In this document: positions 43,806 to 52,776 of the stretch, piece by piece
Numbering within the stretch: the stretch's first letter is position 1
How the letters are laid out: the number at the start of each line of letters is the position of its first letter
Source: JAHECQ01 sp963775125
GTDB lineage: Bacteria > Actinomycetota > Acidimicrobiia > Acidimicrobiales > SZUA-35
Length of the DNA: 64,000 nt
NCBI GenBank assembly: GCA_963775125.1
Contig: CAVZHQ010000007.1
Span: 1,116,001-1,180,000 of the forward strand
Reading direction: 5' to 3'
Made by a program: the position numbers and the translations under genes
The notes under the pieces: generated by a model
The model's database searches: none
What the model was told of the DNA's origin: nothing
The model's input: only the letters and a program-made list of their open reading frames with translations

Positions 43806-44331
43806 CGATGGCCCCGTCGCCTCTTACCCAGGAGGCCATCGATCGTGCCCGGGAGCTGGTCGAGTCGGTTCCCGATCCCGAGCTCCCGCCGCTCACCATC
43901 GGCGAACTGGGCATCGTCCGCTCGGTTGCCGTTGACGACGACGGCCAACTGGTCGTGCGCGTCACTCCCACGTACTCGGGGTGTCCGGCCGTCGAGTTCA
44001 TCGAAGGCCGCATCCGATCCCTGCTCGATGCCGAAGGCTTCTCGCCCGTCCGGGTCGAGCGGACCTTCACCCCCGCGTGGTCCAGCACCTGGATGAGCCC
44101 GAGCGGCCGAGCCAAACTGAAGGCCGCCGGCATTGCTCCCCCACGCGGCGATGCCGCCCCTGACCAGGGTCCGGTTCCCGTCACCCTCGGCCGGCGCTCG
44201 AACCCGCCCTGCCCCCGCTGCGACGCGACCGACACCCGGTTGGTCAGCGCCTTCGGTTCGACCGCGTGCAAGGCGCTCTACACCTGCGCTACGCCTGCCT
44301 CGAGCCGTTCGACCACTTCAAAGAGATCTGA
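43802..44331 (+). CDS. paaD: Phenylacetate degradation protein PaaD (one frameshift near its end)
   Basis: 176 residues after repair. It has the MIP18/DUF59 N-terminal domain (ARELVESVPDPELPPLTIGELGIVRSVAVDD, TPTYSGCPAVEFIEG) and the C-terminal zinc-ribbon CPRCDATDTRLVSAFGSTACKALYTC. Near 44285 the frame must change: the correct ending is YACLEPFDHFKEI with stop at 44331. Read straight through, it would run on into paaE as a false fusion. PaaD helps insert iron-sulfur or mature PaaE. The start at GTG 43802 overlaps the paaC stop. Confidence 0.88.
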
Positions 44332-44335
44332 GCTC

Positions 44336-45403
44336 ATGACCACCGACTTCCACACGCTCACCATCAGTCGCATCGACCCACAGACCGATGACTCGGTTGC
44401 CATCACCTTCGACATCCCCGACGGGCTCAGAGATTCGTTCCGCCACCAGGCCGGCCAACACCTCGTGCTCAAAGCCGACATCGACGGCGACGAGGTCCGG
44501 CGTTCGTACTCGATCTGCAGCCCCGTCGGCGCCGACCCCCGGATCGGGGTGAAGCGCATCGCAAACGGCGTCTTCTCCGCGTGGGCAACGACGTCGCTCG
44601 CACCGGGCGACACCCTCGAGGTCATGGCACCCATCGGCGAGTTCACGCTCGTTCCCGCCGCCGGCACCCGCAAGCATCGAGTCGCCATCGCTGCCGGGTC
44701 GGGCATCACCCCGGTGCTGTCGATGATCACGACCGCGCTCACCGCCGAACCCGACAGCGAGTTCACGCTGATCTACGGCAACCGGACCTCGCAGACCATC
44801 ATGTTCCTCGACGAGATCGAAGGGCTGAAGAACCGTTTCCCCCAGCGTTTCTCGGTCGTGCACGTCCTGAGTCGGGAACCGCACCAGGTCCCCCTCTTCC
44901 AGGGCCGGATCGACGGGGCCAAGATGCAGTCGCTTCTGGACGGCCTCCTCCCCGCCGATGCCGTGGACGACTGGTACCTCTGCGGCCCACTCGATCTGGT
45001 CGAGACCGTCACCGCGACGCTGGAGGCGGCCGGAGTGGCGGCCGAGAACATTCACTACGAGCTGTTCTTCGATCAGCGCATCGAAGCCCTTCCCCAGCAC
45101 GCCCCCGACGACGAAGGCCTCGCCGAAGTTGCCGTGACCCTGGACGGCCGGACCTCGTTGGTCATGGTCGACCCTGCCGGTCCATCGCTGCTCGACTACG
45201 CCCGTTCGGTCCGCGCCGACGTCCCCTTCGCCTGCAAGGGCGGCATGTGCGCCACCTGCAAGGCCAAGGTCGTCCGCGGCCGGGTGACCATGGCCAAGAA
45301 CTACGCCTTGTCCGAGTCCCAGCTGGCCGACGGTTTCGTCCTCACCTGCCAGTCCCATCCCGTCGACGATCAGCCCGTCGAACTCGACTACGACGCTCGC
45401 TGA
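44336..45403 (+). CDS. paaE: Phenylacetyl-CoA epoxidase reductase subunit E
   Basis: 355 residues (Escherichia coli 356). FAD-binding: VRRSYSICSPVGADP; NAD-binding: GSGITPVLSMITTAL and FTLIYGNRTSQTIMFLDEIEGL. The C-terminal plant-type [2Fe-2S] ferredoxin has PFACKGGMCATCKAKV and FVLTCQSHPV, giving the C-x4-C-x2-C...C pattern. It passes electrons from NADPH to the diiron PaaA. It starts five bases after the paaD stop. Confidence 0.95.
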   Translation: MTTDFHTLTISRIDPQTDDSVAITFDIPDGLRDSFRHQAGQHLVLKADIDGDEVRRSYSICSPVGADPRIGVKRIANGVFSAWATTSLAPGDTLEVMAPIGEFTLVPAAGTRKHRVAIAAGSGITPVLSMITTALTAEPDSEFTLIYGNRTSQTIMFLDEIEGLKNRFPQRFSVVHVLSREPHQVPLFQGRIDGAKMQSLLDGLLPADAVDDWYLCGPLDLVETVTATLEAAGVAAENIHYELFFDQRIEALPQHAPDDEGLAEVAVTLDGRTSLVMVDPAGPSLLDYARSVRADVPFACKGGMCATCKAKVVRGRVTMAKNYALSESQLADGFVLTCQSHPVDDQPVELDYDAR

Positions 45404-45494
45404 CGACGCGGAACAGGGCGGAGGTTCCGGCGGTCGCGTTGTGCCGGGACCTTCGGCCCTAGGCACGCAGCGGCCGCCGGGAACAGGATCGAGC

Positions 45495-46526
45495 GTGATC
45501 GGAACCGAGGAGCGCGTGCACGCCAAGCCCACCGGCTTGCGAACGGTGGTCGATTCGATTCCCGCCCACTGCTACCAGCGGTCGACGGTCCGCGGCCTTG
45601 GCCTGTTGGCTCGGGATGCACTCGTCTACGGGTTGGCCGTGTGGGGCCTGCTGTCGACCGACAATCCGCTCCTGCTCGTGCCGCTGTGGTTGCTGGCCGG
45701 TCTGGCCGTTTCGGCGTTGTTCGTCCTCGGTCACGATGCGGCCCACGACGCGTTGTTCGACTCCAAGCGGCTCAACGCCGTCGTCGGCCGGGTATCGATG
45801 TTGCCGTCGTTGCACGCCACCGAGATCTGGGTCTTCGGCCACAACCGGGTCCACCACGGCCACACCTTGCGTGAGGGCATGGACTTCGTCTGGCATCCGT
45901 TGACCATCGAGCAATACGAGAAGCTCGGAACGCTCCAACGCCTGCGCCACAAAATCGAATGGGGTCCATTCGGCTCGGGTGCCTACTACTTGCGAGCGGT
46001 GTGGTGGGAGAAGATGGTTCGCTTCGCGCCACCCGAACGCTGGGCCCGGGTCATGCGGCGAGACCAGATCATCGTCGTCGCATTTGCCGCGACCTCACTC
46101 GTCGCGCTGATCGCAACCAATGGATTCTCGGGCGTGTGGGACTGGGTGAAGGCGGTGATTGTCCCCTTTCTCCTCTTCTGCCAGACCATCGGCTGGGTGG
46201 TGTACGTCCACCACATCAGCCCCGAGATCCGTTGGTGGCCCCGTCGGGAATGGAACCGTTTCCGTGGGCAGGTGGAGGGCACCACCATTCTCTGGGGGCC
46301 GCCGGGATGGGACCTCTTCTTCCACTGGATCATGGTGCACCTTCCCCACCACGTCGACATGCGGGTCCCCTGTTACCACTTGCCCGAGGCGGCACGGGCC
46401 ATTGCCGCTGCCTTCCCCGACGATGTCGTCCAGCGATCGATCAGCGTTCGTGACTATCTGCGCTCGACGAAAGCCTGCAAGCTGCACGATTTCGAGACTG
46501 GGGTGTGGGCTCGTTACCCGAGGTGA
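45495..46526 (+). CDS. Membrane fatty acid desaturase
   Basis: 343 residues from a GTG at 45495 (another GTG is at 45441). The three His boxes of membrane diiron desaturases are present: GHDAAHDALFD (HDAAH), FGHNRVHHGHT (H-N-R-V-H-H) and LPHHVDMRVPCYH (HH). Hydrophobic segments LLVPLWLLAGLAVSALFVLG and IIVVAFAATSLVALIATNG cross the membrane. The family inserts double bonds into acyl chains using O2 and ferredoxin or cytochrome b5. It lies after paaE but has a 91-bp gap, so it need not belong to the paa operon. Confidence 0.88.
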   Translation: MIGTEERVHAKPTGLRTVVDSIPAHCYQRSTVRGLGLLARDALVYGLAVWGLLSTDNPLLLVPLWLLAGLAVSALFVLGHDAAHDALFDSKRLNAVVGRVSMLPSLHATEIWVFGHNRVHHGHTLREGMDFVWHPLTIEQYEKLGTLQRLRHKIEWGPFGSGAYYLRAVWWEKMVRFAPPERWARVMRRDQIIVVAFAATSLVALIATNGFSGVWDWVKAVIVPFLLFCQTIGWVVYVHHISPEIRWWPRREWNRFRGQVEGTTILWGPPGWDLFFHWIMVHLPHHVDMRVPCYHLPEAARAIAAAFPDDVVQRSISVRDYLRSTKACKLHDFETGVWARYPR

Positions 46527-46551
46527 GCGACTGCGGACTACCTTCGGCGCC

Positions 46552-47532
46552 ATGAGAGCACTGGAAGTCCAAGCACTGACCGGCCCCGATGGCATCGCCG
46601 TCGTCGACCGCCCCGAACCGACCGACGACGGCTCCGGCGTCGTGATCGATGTGGTTGCCGCCGGGGTGTCGTTCCCCGATCTGCTGCAGAGCAAGGGTCT
46701 GTACCAGTACCGGCCCGATCCGCCCTTCATTCCGGGAATCGAGCTGGCCGGTGTGGTGCGGTCGGCCCCTGCCGACTCGGGGTTCGCCCCGGGCGAGCGG
46801 GTCTGTGCCTGGACTCGAGCCGCCTTGGCGGAGGTCACCATCTGCAGGCCGGCCGAAGTCTTCCATCTGCCCGACGAGTTGACGTGGGAAGAGGGAGCCT
46901 CGTTGGTGCTGAACTATCAGACGGCCGTGTTCTGCATGGTGCACCGCGGTGGGCTGAAAGCCGGTGAGTCGGTGCTGGTGCTCGGCGCGGCCGGCGGGGT
47001 CGGCACGTCGGGTATCCAGATCGCCAAGGGCTATGGAGCGAGTCAGGTGATCGGGCTGGTCTCGACGCCCGACAAGGCCGAGGTGGCACGTGCCGCCGGG
47101 GCCGACGAGGTCGTGGTCATCTCCGATACGTGGAAGGACGACGTCGTGGCCCTCACCGGTGGCCGAGGCGTCGACCTCGTGTACGACCCCGTCGGCGGTG
47201 ACCGTTTCCTCGACGGCCTGCGCTCGCTGGCCCGGTTCGGTCGACTGGTCGTCGTGGGCTTCGCGGCCGGCACCATTCCCGAGGTCAAGGTCAACCGCCT
47301 GCTGCTGCGCAACGTCTCGGTCGTCGGAGCCGCGTGGGGTGAGGCCGTTGCGCAGGATGCCGACCTGCCCCACCGCATCCACGCCGAGATGGTGCCGCTC
47401 ATCGCCAGTGGCGCCATCAAGCCACCAATCGGCCACGTCCTCGACCTCGACCAGGGCCAAGAGGCGTATCGATTGCTCGACGATCGCCAGGCCGTCGGCA
47501 AGGTGGTGCTGCGCATCGGGAACGGGTCGTGA
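46552..47532 (+). CDS. NADPH:quinone oxidoreductase-like zinc-free MDR protein
   Basis: 326 residues. MDR fold without catalytic zinc ligands: RALEVQALTGPDGIAVVDRPEP, VSFPDLLQSKGLYQYRPDPPFIPGIELAGVV, and the NADPH loop VLGAAGGVGTSGIQIAKG. The ending QGQEAYRLLDDRQAVGKVVLRIG is typical of quinone reductases and crotonyl-CoA reductase-like members. It starts 26 bp after the desaturase and overlaps the amidase by 4 bp, forming a coupled unit with the amidase and acyl-CoA dehydrogenase. Confidence 0.88.
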   Translation: MRALEVQALTGPDGIAVVDRPEPTDDGSGVVIDVVAAGVSFPDLLQSKGLYQYRPDPPFIPGIELAGVVRSAPADSGFAPGERVCAWTRAALAEVTICRPAEVFHLPDELTWEEGASLVLNYQTAVFCMVHRGGLKAGESVLVLGAAGGVGTSGIQIAKGYGASQVIGLVSTPDKAEVARAAGADEVVVISDTWKDDVVALTGGRGVDLVYDPVGGDRFLDGLRSLARFGRLVVVGFAAGTIPEVKVNRLLLRNVSVVGAAWGEAVAQDADLPHRIHAEMVPLIASGAIKPPIGHVLDLDQGQEAYRLLDDRQAVGKVVLRIGNGS

Positions 47533-48944
47533 CCCCCAGCATCGCCGACCTGGCCCGAGCCCACCTCGATGGAAGCGGCTCCCCGGTCGACGCGCTCGAG
47601 CGCTGCATCGATGCCATCGAGGGACTCGATCCGACACTGGGAGCGTGGCAGGCGTTGTACCTCGACGAAGCCCGCCGAGCGGCGGCTGGAGCTGAGCAGG
47701 CGCTGCAGTCCGGTCACCGGATCGGTCCGTTCCAAGGCGTCCCGTTCGCCCTCAAGGACCTCGTCGACCTCGAGGGCAGGGTCACCACCGGCGGGTCGGC
47801 TGCCTGGCGCAATCGCGTGTCACCCACCACCGCGACCATCGCCCGGCGGATGCTGGCGGCGGGCGGGGTGCTGGTCGGCAAGACGAAAACGGTCGAGTTC
47901 GCCTTCGGCGGCTGGGGAACCAACCAGCACATGGGAACCCCACGCAACCCGTGGGGCGCCGACGCCCACCGGGCTCCCGGTGGTTCGTCGTCGGGTTCGG
48001 GCGTCGCCGTCGCGGCTCGCATGGTGCCCATTGCCATCGGCACCGACACGGGCGGCTCGATCCGCCTGCCCGCCGCCTTCTGCGGCATCGTCGGCCTGAA
48101 GGTGACCGAGGGCCTCCTCCCCACCGACGGCATCATCCCGCTGGCCCACACACTCGACACGCCCGGCCCCCTCGTGACCACGGTCGAGGATGCGGCGCTC
48201 TGTTTCGACGTGCTGACAGGCCGGGCGCAGCCCCTGGTCGATGACGACTGGCGGCGAGGAGCCGGCCTCTACGACGCACTTCGCCGTGGCATCTCCGGTC
48301 TGCGGTTCGGCGTGATCGACGATCGCGAGCGTGGCGCCTGTTCTCCCGAGGTCCTGGCCGAGTACGACCATGCTCTCGACGTCCTGGCCGGGCTCGGGGC
48401 CGAACTGTCTGTCTACTCATCACCCTTACCGTTCGAGGAGATGCTGCACGCCACCGGCCTGCTCATGACGGCCGAGGCCTTCACCCATCACGGCTACCTC
48501 GTGGCCGATCCCGACGCGCCGTTGGACGAAGACGTTCGGGCCCGCGTCCTTCCCGGGCGGGATCACTCGGCCGTGGACTACATCAGAACCTGCCTTCAGC
48601 GAACACGAGATCGACAGACCTTCCTCGACTCGCTCGGCCGGCTCGACGCCCTTCTCACGCCGACCACCACGACCACCGCGCCGATCGTCGCCGACATCGA
48701 CCAGTCCTCTGCGCCCGGGCACTTCACCCGGGCGGGCAATTACCTCGGCCTCTGTGGCCTCAGCCTCCCCACCGGCGTGGCCGCCGACGGACTCCCCGTC
48801 GGGCTGCAGATTCTCGGCCGCCCCCACGCCGAAGCCACCGTGCTCCGCATCGGATCCGCCTACGAAGCGGCCCGCGGCCCGTTACCCCTGCCGCCGTTGT
48901 CAGCCGATGGCGCGGCAGTCGGCCGGTCGATGGAGCGGGCATGA
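47529..48944 (+). CDS. Amidase (amidase signature family)
   Basis: 471 residues, GTG start overlapping the previous stop (GTGA). Catalytic Lys is in GVPFALKDLVDLEG; the signature is APGGSSSGSGVAVAARMVPIAIGTDTGGSIRLPAAF, with the canonical TGGSIR motif and nucleophilic Ser. The C-terminus LCGLSLPTGVAADGLPVGLQILG is regular. Substrate unknown. It overlaps the acyl-CoA dehydrogenase start (ATGA), indicating tight coupling, perhaps an amide or ester whose acid is then activated and dehydrogenated. Confidence 0.92.
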   Translation: MTPSIADLARAHLDGSGSPVDALERCIDAIEGLDPTLGAWQALYLDEARRAAAGAEQALQSGHRIGPFQGVPFALKDLVDLEGRVTTGGSAAWRNRVSPTTATIARRMLAAGGVLVGKTKTVEFAFGGWGTNQHMGTPRNPWGADAHRAPGGSSSGSGVAVAARMVPIAIGTDTGGSIRLPAAFCGIVGLKVTEGLLPTDGIIPLAHTLDTPGPLVTTVEDAALCFDVLTGRAQPLVDDDWRRGAGLYDALRRGISGLRFGVIDDRERGACSPEVLAEYDHALDVLAGLGAELSVYSSPLPFEEMLHATGLLMTAEAFTHHGYLVADPDAPLDEDVRARVLPGRDHSAVDYIRTCLQRTRDRQTFLDSLGRLDALLTPTTTTTAPIVADIDQSSAPGHFTRAGNYLGLCGLSLPTGVAADGLPVGLQILGRPHAEATVLRIGSAYEAARGPLPLPPLSADGAAVGRSMERA

Positions 48945-50086
48945 CTGCGCCTCTCGACCTGTACAGCGAGAGCCAGCGGGCCATGCGTGCCGTGGCCCGC
49001 CGAGTCGCCGAGGCCGAGATCGTTCCGAACGCCGCCGAGTGGGACCGGACGGGCGACGTTCCCCGAAACCTCTACCGGAAGATGGCCGATGCCGGCTTGA
49101 TGGCGGCCATGGTCGCTCCCGAGTGGGGTGGCTCGGGTGCGGACTTCGTCGGCTACTGCCTTGCCATCGAGGAGATCTCGGCCGGCGACGGAGGCATCTC
49201 CAACGTCATGGCCGCCAACAACTCGCCGGTGGCTGCCGCGCTCGAGGAACTCGGGACCGAGCAGCAGAAACTCGACTACCTGACCAGGCTGGCCTCGGGC
49301 GAATGGATCGGATGCATTCATCTCACCGAACCCCACGCCGGATCCGACGCCGCCAACATTCGCACCCGTGCCGTGCGCGATGGCGATTCGTGGGTCATCA
49401 ACGGCCAGAAGGCGTTCATCACCGCGGGGTCGCTGGCCGACGTCGCCATGATCACCGCGGTCACCGACCCCGATGCCGGCAAGGCAGGCATCAGCGTGTT
49501 CATCACCCCGACCGACAACCCCGGCTACCAGGTCCTGTCCAAGGAACGGAAGCTCGGGCACCGGACCAACGACACCTGCCAGGTCGCCTTCGACGAGATG
49601 CGGGTACCGGCCGACGATCTGTTGGGCGAAGAGGGACGCGGCCTCGGCATCGTGCTGGGCAAGCTCTCGAACGGCCGCATCGCCGTTGCGGCGCAGGCGG
49701 TCGGCGGCGCTCGGGCGGCCCTCGAGGCGGCGACTCGATACGCCCGAGAGCGCGAGACGTTCGGCAAACCGATCATCGGCCATCAAGCCATCGCCTTCCG
49801 CCTGGCCGAGATGGCAACCGAGATCGAAGCGGCCCGGCAGTTGTGTCACCACGCGGCCCGACTCATGGACGCCGGGCTCGAGTGCTCGAAGGAGGCATCC
49901 ATGGCCAAGCTGTTCGCGTCGGAGATGGCCGAGCGGGTCGCGTCGGCTGCCATCCAGATCCATGGCGGCTACGGATACCTCAACGACTACCCCGTCGAAA
50001 AGATCTATCGGGACGTCCGCGTGTACCAGATCTACGAAGGCACCTCCGAGATCCAGAAGCTCGTCATCTCCCGCATGCTCCCCTGA
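48941..50086 (+). CDS. Acyl-CoA dehydrogenase
   Basis: 381 residues with intact acyl-CoA dehydrogenase motifs: IHLTEPHAGSDAANIRTRAV (flavin loop), NGQKAFITAGSLAD, RETFGKPIIGHQAIAFRLAEMA and IHGGYGYLNDYPVEKIYRDVRVYQIYEGTSEIQKLVISRML. The YEGTSEI motif with its catalytic Glu is present, unlike the copy at 14606. It introduces a trans double bond at C2-C3 of an acyl-CoA. Coupled to the preceding amidase and quinone oxidoreductase-like gene. Confidence 0.95.
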   Translation: MTAPLDLYSESQRAMRAVARRVAEAEIVPNAAEWDRTGDVPRNLYRKMADAGLMAAMVAPEWGGSGADFVGYCLAIEEISAGDGGISNVMAANNSPVAAALEELGTEQQKLDYLTRLASGEWIGCIHLTEPHAGSDAANIRTRAVRDGDSWVINGQKAFITAGSLADVAMITAVTDPDAGKAGISVFITPTDNPGYQVLSKERKLGHRTNDTCQVAFDEMRVPADDLLGEEGRGLGIVLGKLSNGRIAVAAQAVGGARAALEAATRYARERETFGKPIIGHQAIAFRLAEMATEIEAARQLCHHAARLMDAGLECSKEASMAKLFASEMAERVASAAIQIHGGYGYLNDYPVEKIYRDVRVYQIYEGTSEIQKLVISRMLP

Positions 50087-50095
50087 CCCTGTTCT

Positions 50096-50123
50096 GGGTT
50101 GGGGGCAGTTGGTTGGGGGTGGG
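50096..50123 (+). promoter_or_regulatory. G-rich stretch, possible G-quadruplex, before the luciferase-like gene
   Basis: Runs of G at 50096-50098, 50101-50105, 50115-50119 and 50121-50123 are separated by 2, 9 and 1 bases. This could fold into a quadruplex in mRNA or the coding strand, 16 bases before the ATG at 50139. It is a sequence pattern only. Confidence 0.4.
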
Positions 50124-50138
50124 AGTTAGAGTCGATTC

Positions 50139-51014
50139 ATGAAATTCGGGATCATGTTCGCCAACACGATGGACTTCACCTCCGGGCCCGCCGCCCTCGA
50201 GCTGGCTCGCCAGGCCGAAGCGGCCGGCTTCGAGTCGCTCTGGACCGTCGAACACGTCATCTATCCGGACACCTACGAGTCGGCCTACCCGTACGCGGCG
50301 GACGGCAAGATGCCGGCGAAGGCGTCGACCCCGATCCCCGACCCGCTCATCTGGTTGGCGTACATCGCCGGGGTGACCCAACGCATCCGCCTGGCCACCG
50401 GCATCCTCATCCTCCCCCAACGCAACCCCCTGGTACTGGCGAAGGAGGTCGCCACCCTCGACAGCATGTCGGGCGGTCGAGTCGAACTGGGCATCGGCGT
50501 CGGTTGGCTGCGCGAAGAGTTCGACGCGCTGGGTATCCCGTGGGAGCAGCGGGGCGCTCGCACCGACGACTACATCCACGCGATGCGGGCCCTGTGGGCG
50601 GCTGATCATGCCGACCACGAAGGCGCGTTCAGCAGCTTCACCAACGTGTCGTCCAACCCCAAGCCGGCCAACGGTCAGGTCCGCATCGTCGTTGGCGGAC
50701 ACTCGAATGCGGCAGCCAAAAGGGCGGGCACGCTCGGCGACGGGTTCTTCCCCGGCAAGGGATCGCCCGAGGAGCTGACGGAGATGTTCGACCGAGCACG
50801 CCAGGCCGCGGTCGACGCCGGTCGAGACCCCGAGGCCATCGAATTCACCACGGGTGCGCCCTTCGTCCGCAGCAGCGACCCGGTCGGCGAAGTCCAGCGG
50901 ATGGCCGACCTCGGCGTCGACCGACTGGTGTTTCCGGCGTTTGCGTTCCTGAAGCCAGGCATCGCCGAGGCCTGCGCAGCATTCGGCGAGACCGTCATCG
51001 CGCCCTGCAGCTGA
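50139..51014 (+). CDS. Luciferase-like F420-dependent oxidoreductase
   Basis: 291 residues of the actinobacterial F420-dependent LLM type: MKFGIMFANTMDFTSGPAALELARQAEAAGFESLWTVEHVIYPDTY, then RLATGILILPQRNPLVLAKEVATLDSMSGGRVELGIGVGW (phosphate-binding glycine loop) and VRIVVGGHSNAAAKRAGTLGDGFFPGKG. This is the TIGR-type F420 family with a conserved H-V start segment. The substrate is unknown. It follows the acyl-CoA dehydrogenase after 52 bp. Its 3' end merges with an 18-bp repeat that leads to helD. Confidence 0.9.
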   Translation: MKFGIMFANTMDFTSGPAALELARQAEAAGFESLWTVEHVIYPDTYESAYPYAADGKMPAKASTPIPDPLIWLAYIAGVTQRIRLATGILILPQRNPLVLAKEVATLDSMSGGRVELGIGVGWLREEFDALGIPWEQRGARTDDYIHAMRALWAADHADHEGAFSSFTNVSSNPKPANGQVRIVVGGHSNAAAKRAGTLGDGFFPGKGSPEELTEMFDRARQAAVDAGRDPEAIEFTTGAPFVRSSDPVGEVQRMADLGVDRLVFPAFAFLKPGIAEACAAFGETVIAPCS

Positions 51015-51048
51015 AACCCAGCACCTACCCGAAACCCAGCAGCGCCCC
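51013..51048. repeat. 18-bp imperfect tandem repeat abutting the helD-like start
   Basis: GAAACCCAGCACCTACCC (51013-51030) and GAAACCCAGCAGCGCCCC (51031-51048) share the first 11 bases, then diverge. The second copy ends exactly at the GTG start at 51049. Confidence 0.6.
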
Positions 51049-52776
51049 GTGTCTGACCCTTCCGCCGATCCCGACCTGGAGCAGGAACGCGGCCGACTCC
51101 GACGCATCCAGGCGGTGCACCTGGCCCACCTCGACCGGGCGAGGCGGGTAGCCGAGCAACTGGCGGCGGAGGCGGTCGAGGCCACCGAGGACGGTGGCCT
51201 GCGTGACGTCTACGACGAGGACGCCGAGTCCGACGCGGCCATCGCTGCCGGCTTGGTGCGTCAGACGTCGGCTCGGGCCATGCACGCCTATCGGCGGGTG
51301 GCCGAACTCGAACGCATGGGCCAGGCGCTGGCCTTCGGCTACACCACCAACGACGACGGCACCGAGGTCGCCGTCGGTCGGCTGAGTGTCATCGACGACA
51401 ACGACGCCGACGGCGAGCCGCTGCTGGTCGACTGGCGTGCCCGCCTGGCCATTCCCTTCTACCGGGCGACTCCCCTCGACCGGCTGTCGGTGCGTCAGCG
51501 CCGGCAGTTCCACTACGGCGACGGCGTCACCAGCAACGCCAATCAGCTCCAGACCTACTCCGACGAGATCTTCGATTTGGCGAACCTCGAGGCGGGGACC
51601 TCGCTTCGAGGCGAGGCGGCGTTGCTGGCGTCGGTGTCCGCACCGACCAACGACCAGATGCGGTCGGTGGTTGCCACCATCCAGGCCGAACAGGACGCCG
51701 TCATTCGGGCGCCGGCCACCGGCCCGCTGGTCGTGCAGGGCGGACCGGGTACCGGCAAGACCGTCGTCGCGCTGCACCGGGCTGCATACCTGCTCTACGA
51801 ACAACGGGCCAACCTCAGCGACACCGGCGTACTCATCGTCGGGCCGACCACCGAGTTCCTCCGATACATCCGTGATGTGCTGCCGTCGCTCGGCGAGACC
51901 GGCGTCATCTCGGTCACGGCGGCGAAGCTCTTCCCGGGAGTGCTCCTGGGCCTCTCCGACTCGGTAGCGGTGGCCGCGGTCAAGGGTCGGGCGTCGATGG
52001 CGAAGCTGTTGGCTCGGGCGGTGACTGATCGGCAGCGACAGCCGACCGAGCCGCTCACCGTCTGGTACGGATCTCGGCGGGTCGTGCTGACCAGCACCGA
52101 GCTGGCCCGACTGTTCAAACAGGCGCAAGGCCACCGTACCCACAACGAGGGAGCCGCGGCCCTCCGAGAACTCGTCATCGAGGCCTTGGCCGCACAGGTC
52201 TACGACCCGGCGTTCCCCAACACCGACGACGCGGTCGCCACCTTCAGCGATTCCCGCGACGTCAAGCACTTCCTGCTGCGCTACTGGCCCAACCTCAGCC
52301 CCGAGCAGGCGCTCAACGACCTCCTCGGCGGGCCGGCATTGCTTCGGTCCGCTGCAGACGGACTCGGGTTCACCCGGACCGAAATCGATTCCCTGCACCG
52401 GAAGCGGACACCCGAGGCCGACCTCGACGGCATCCGATGGAGCGAGGCCGACATCCCCCTGCTCGACGAATTACTCCACCTTCTCGGTGGCCCCGAGGTC
52501 AACCTCTTCGATCCGCGCGACCTCGAGCGCGACGAAGCGGACGAATTCGAAGTGGCCGAACAGGCGCCCCCGGCCGGCAGCCCGCCCGGTGTCGTCGGCG
52601 AGGACGACGAGATCGATCTGGACGCGGCCGAGCGAGAGCTCGAGACCCACGAGCTTGCCTTCTTCGAGGACCTCGACGAGGACGAGTTGTCCACCTTCCT
52701 CGGCAGCTACGACGATCCCGACGAGTCGATCCCGCCCTACAGCGACGAAGACGAAGACGAGGACGACGATGAGTGA
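51049..52776 (+). CDS. HelD/UvrD-like ATPase, N-terminal part
   Basis: 575 residues from GTG. The N-terminal coiled part (EQERGRLRRIQAVHLAHLDRARRVAEQLAAEA), the 'RQTSARAMHAYRRVAEL' helix, and the 1A domain with Walker A VVQGGPGTGKTVVALHRAAYLLYE identify the HelD family of RNA-polymerase recycling factors. It stops in an acidic low-complexity run (SDEDEDEDDDE) before motif II. The remaining motifs are in the next gene, overlapping by 8 bases (ATGAGTGA). HelD dissociates stalled RNA polymerase and DNA and can give rifampicin tolerance in some actinobacteria. Whether the split is real is open. Confidence 0.85.
   Translation: MSDPSADPDLEQERGRLRRIQAVHLAHLDRARRVAEQLAAEAVEATEDGGLRDVYDEDAESDAAIAAGLVRQTSARAMHAYRRVAELERMGQALAFGYTTNDDGTEVAVGRLSVIDDNDADGEPLLVDWRARLAIPFYRATPLDRLSVRQRRQFHYGDGVTSNANQLQTYSDEIFDLANLEAGTSLRGEAALLASVSAPTNDQMRSVVATIQAEQDAVIRAPATGPLVVQGGPGTGKTVVALHRAAYLLYEQRANLSDTGVLIVGPTTEFLRYIRDVLPSLGETGVISVTAAKLFPGVLLGLSDSVAVAAVKGRASMAKLLARAVTDRQRQPTEPLTVWYGSRRVVLTSTELARLFKQAQGHRTHNEGAAALRELVIEALAAQVYDPAFPNTDDAVATFSDSRDVKHFLLRYWPNLSPEQALNDLLGGPALLRSAADGLGFTRTEIDSLHRKRTPEADLDGIRWSEADIPLLDELLHLLGGPEVNLFDPRDLERDEADEFEVAEQAPPAGSPPGVVGEDDEIDLDAAERELETHELAFFEDLDEDELSTFLGSYDDPDESIPPYSDEDEDEDDDE

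Noticed and set aside
43802..45403. Genuine PaaD-PaaE fusion enzyme
   Set aside because: A normal PaaD terminus and stop exist in the alternate frame, followed by a proper paaE start.
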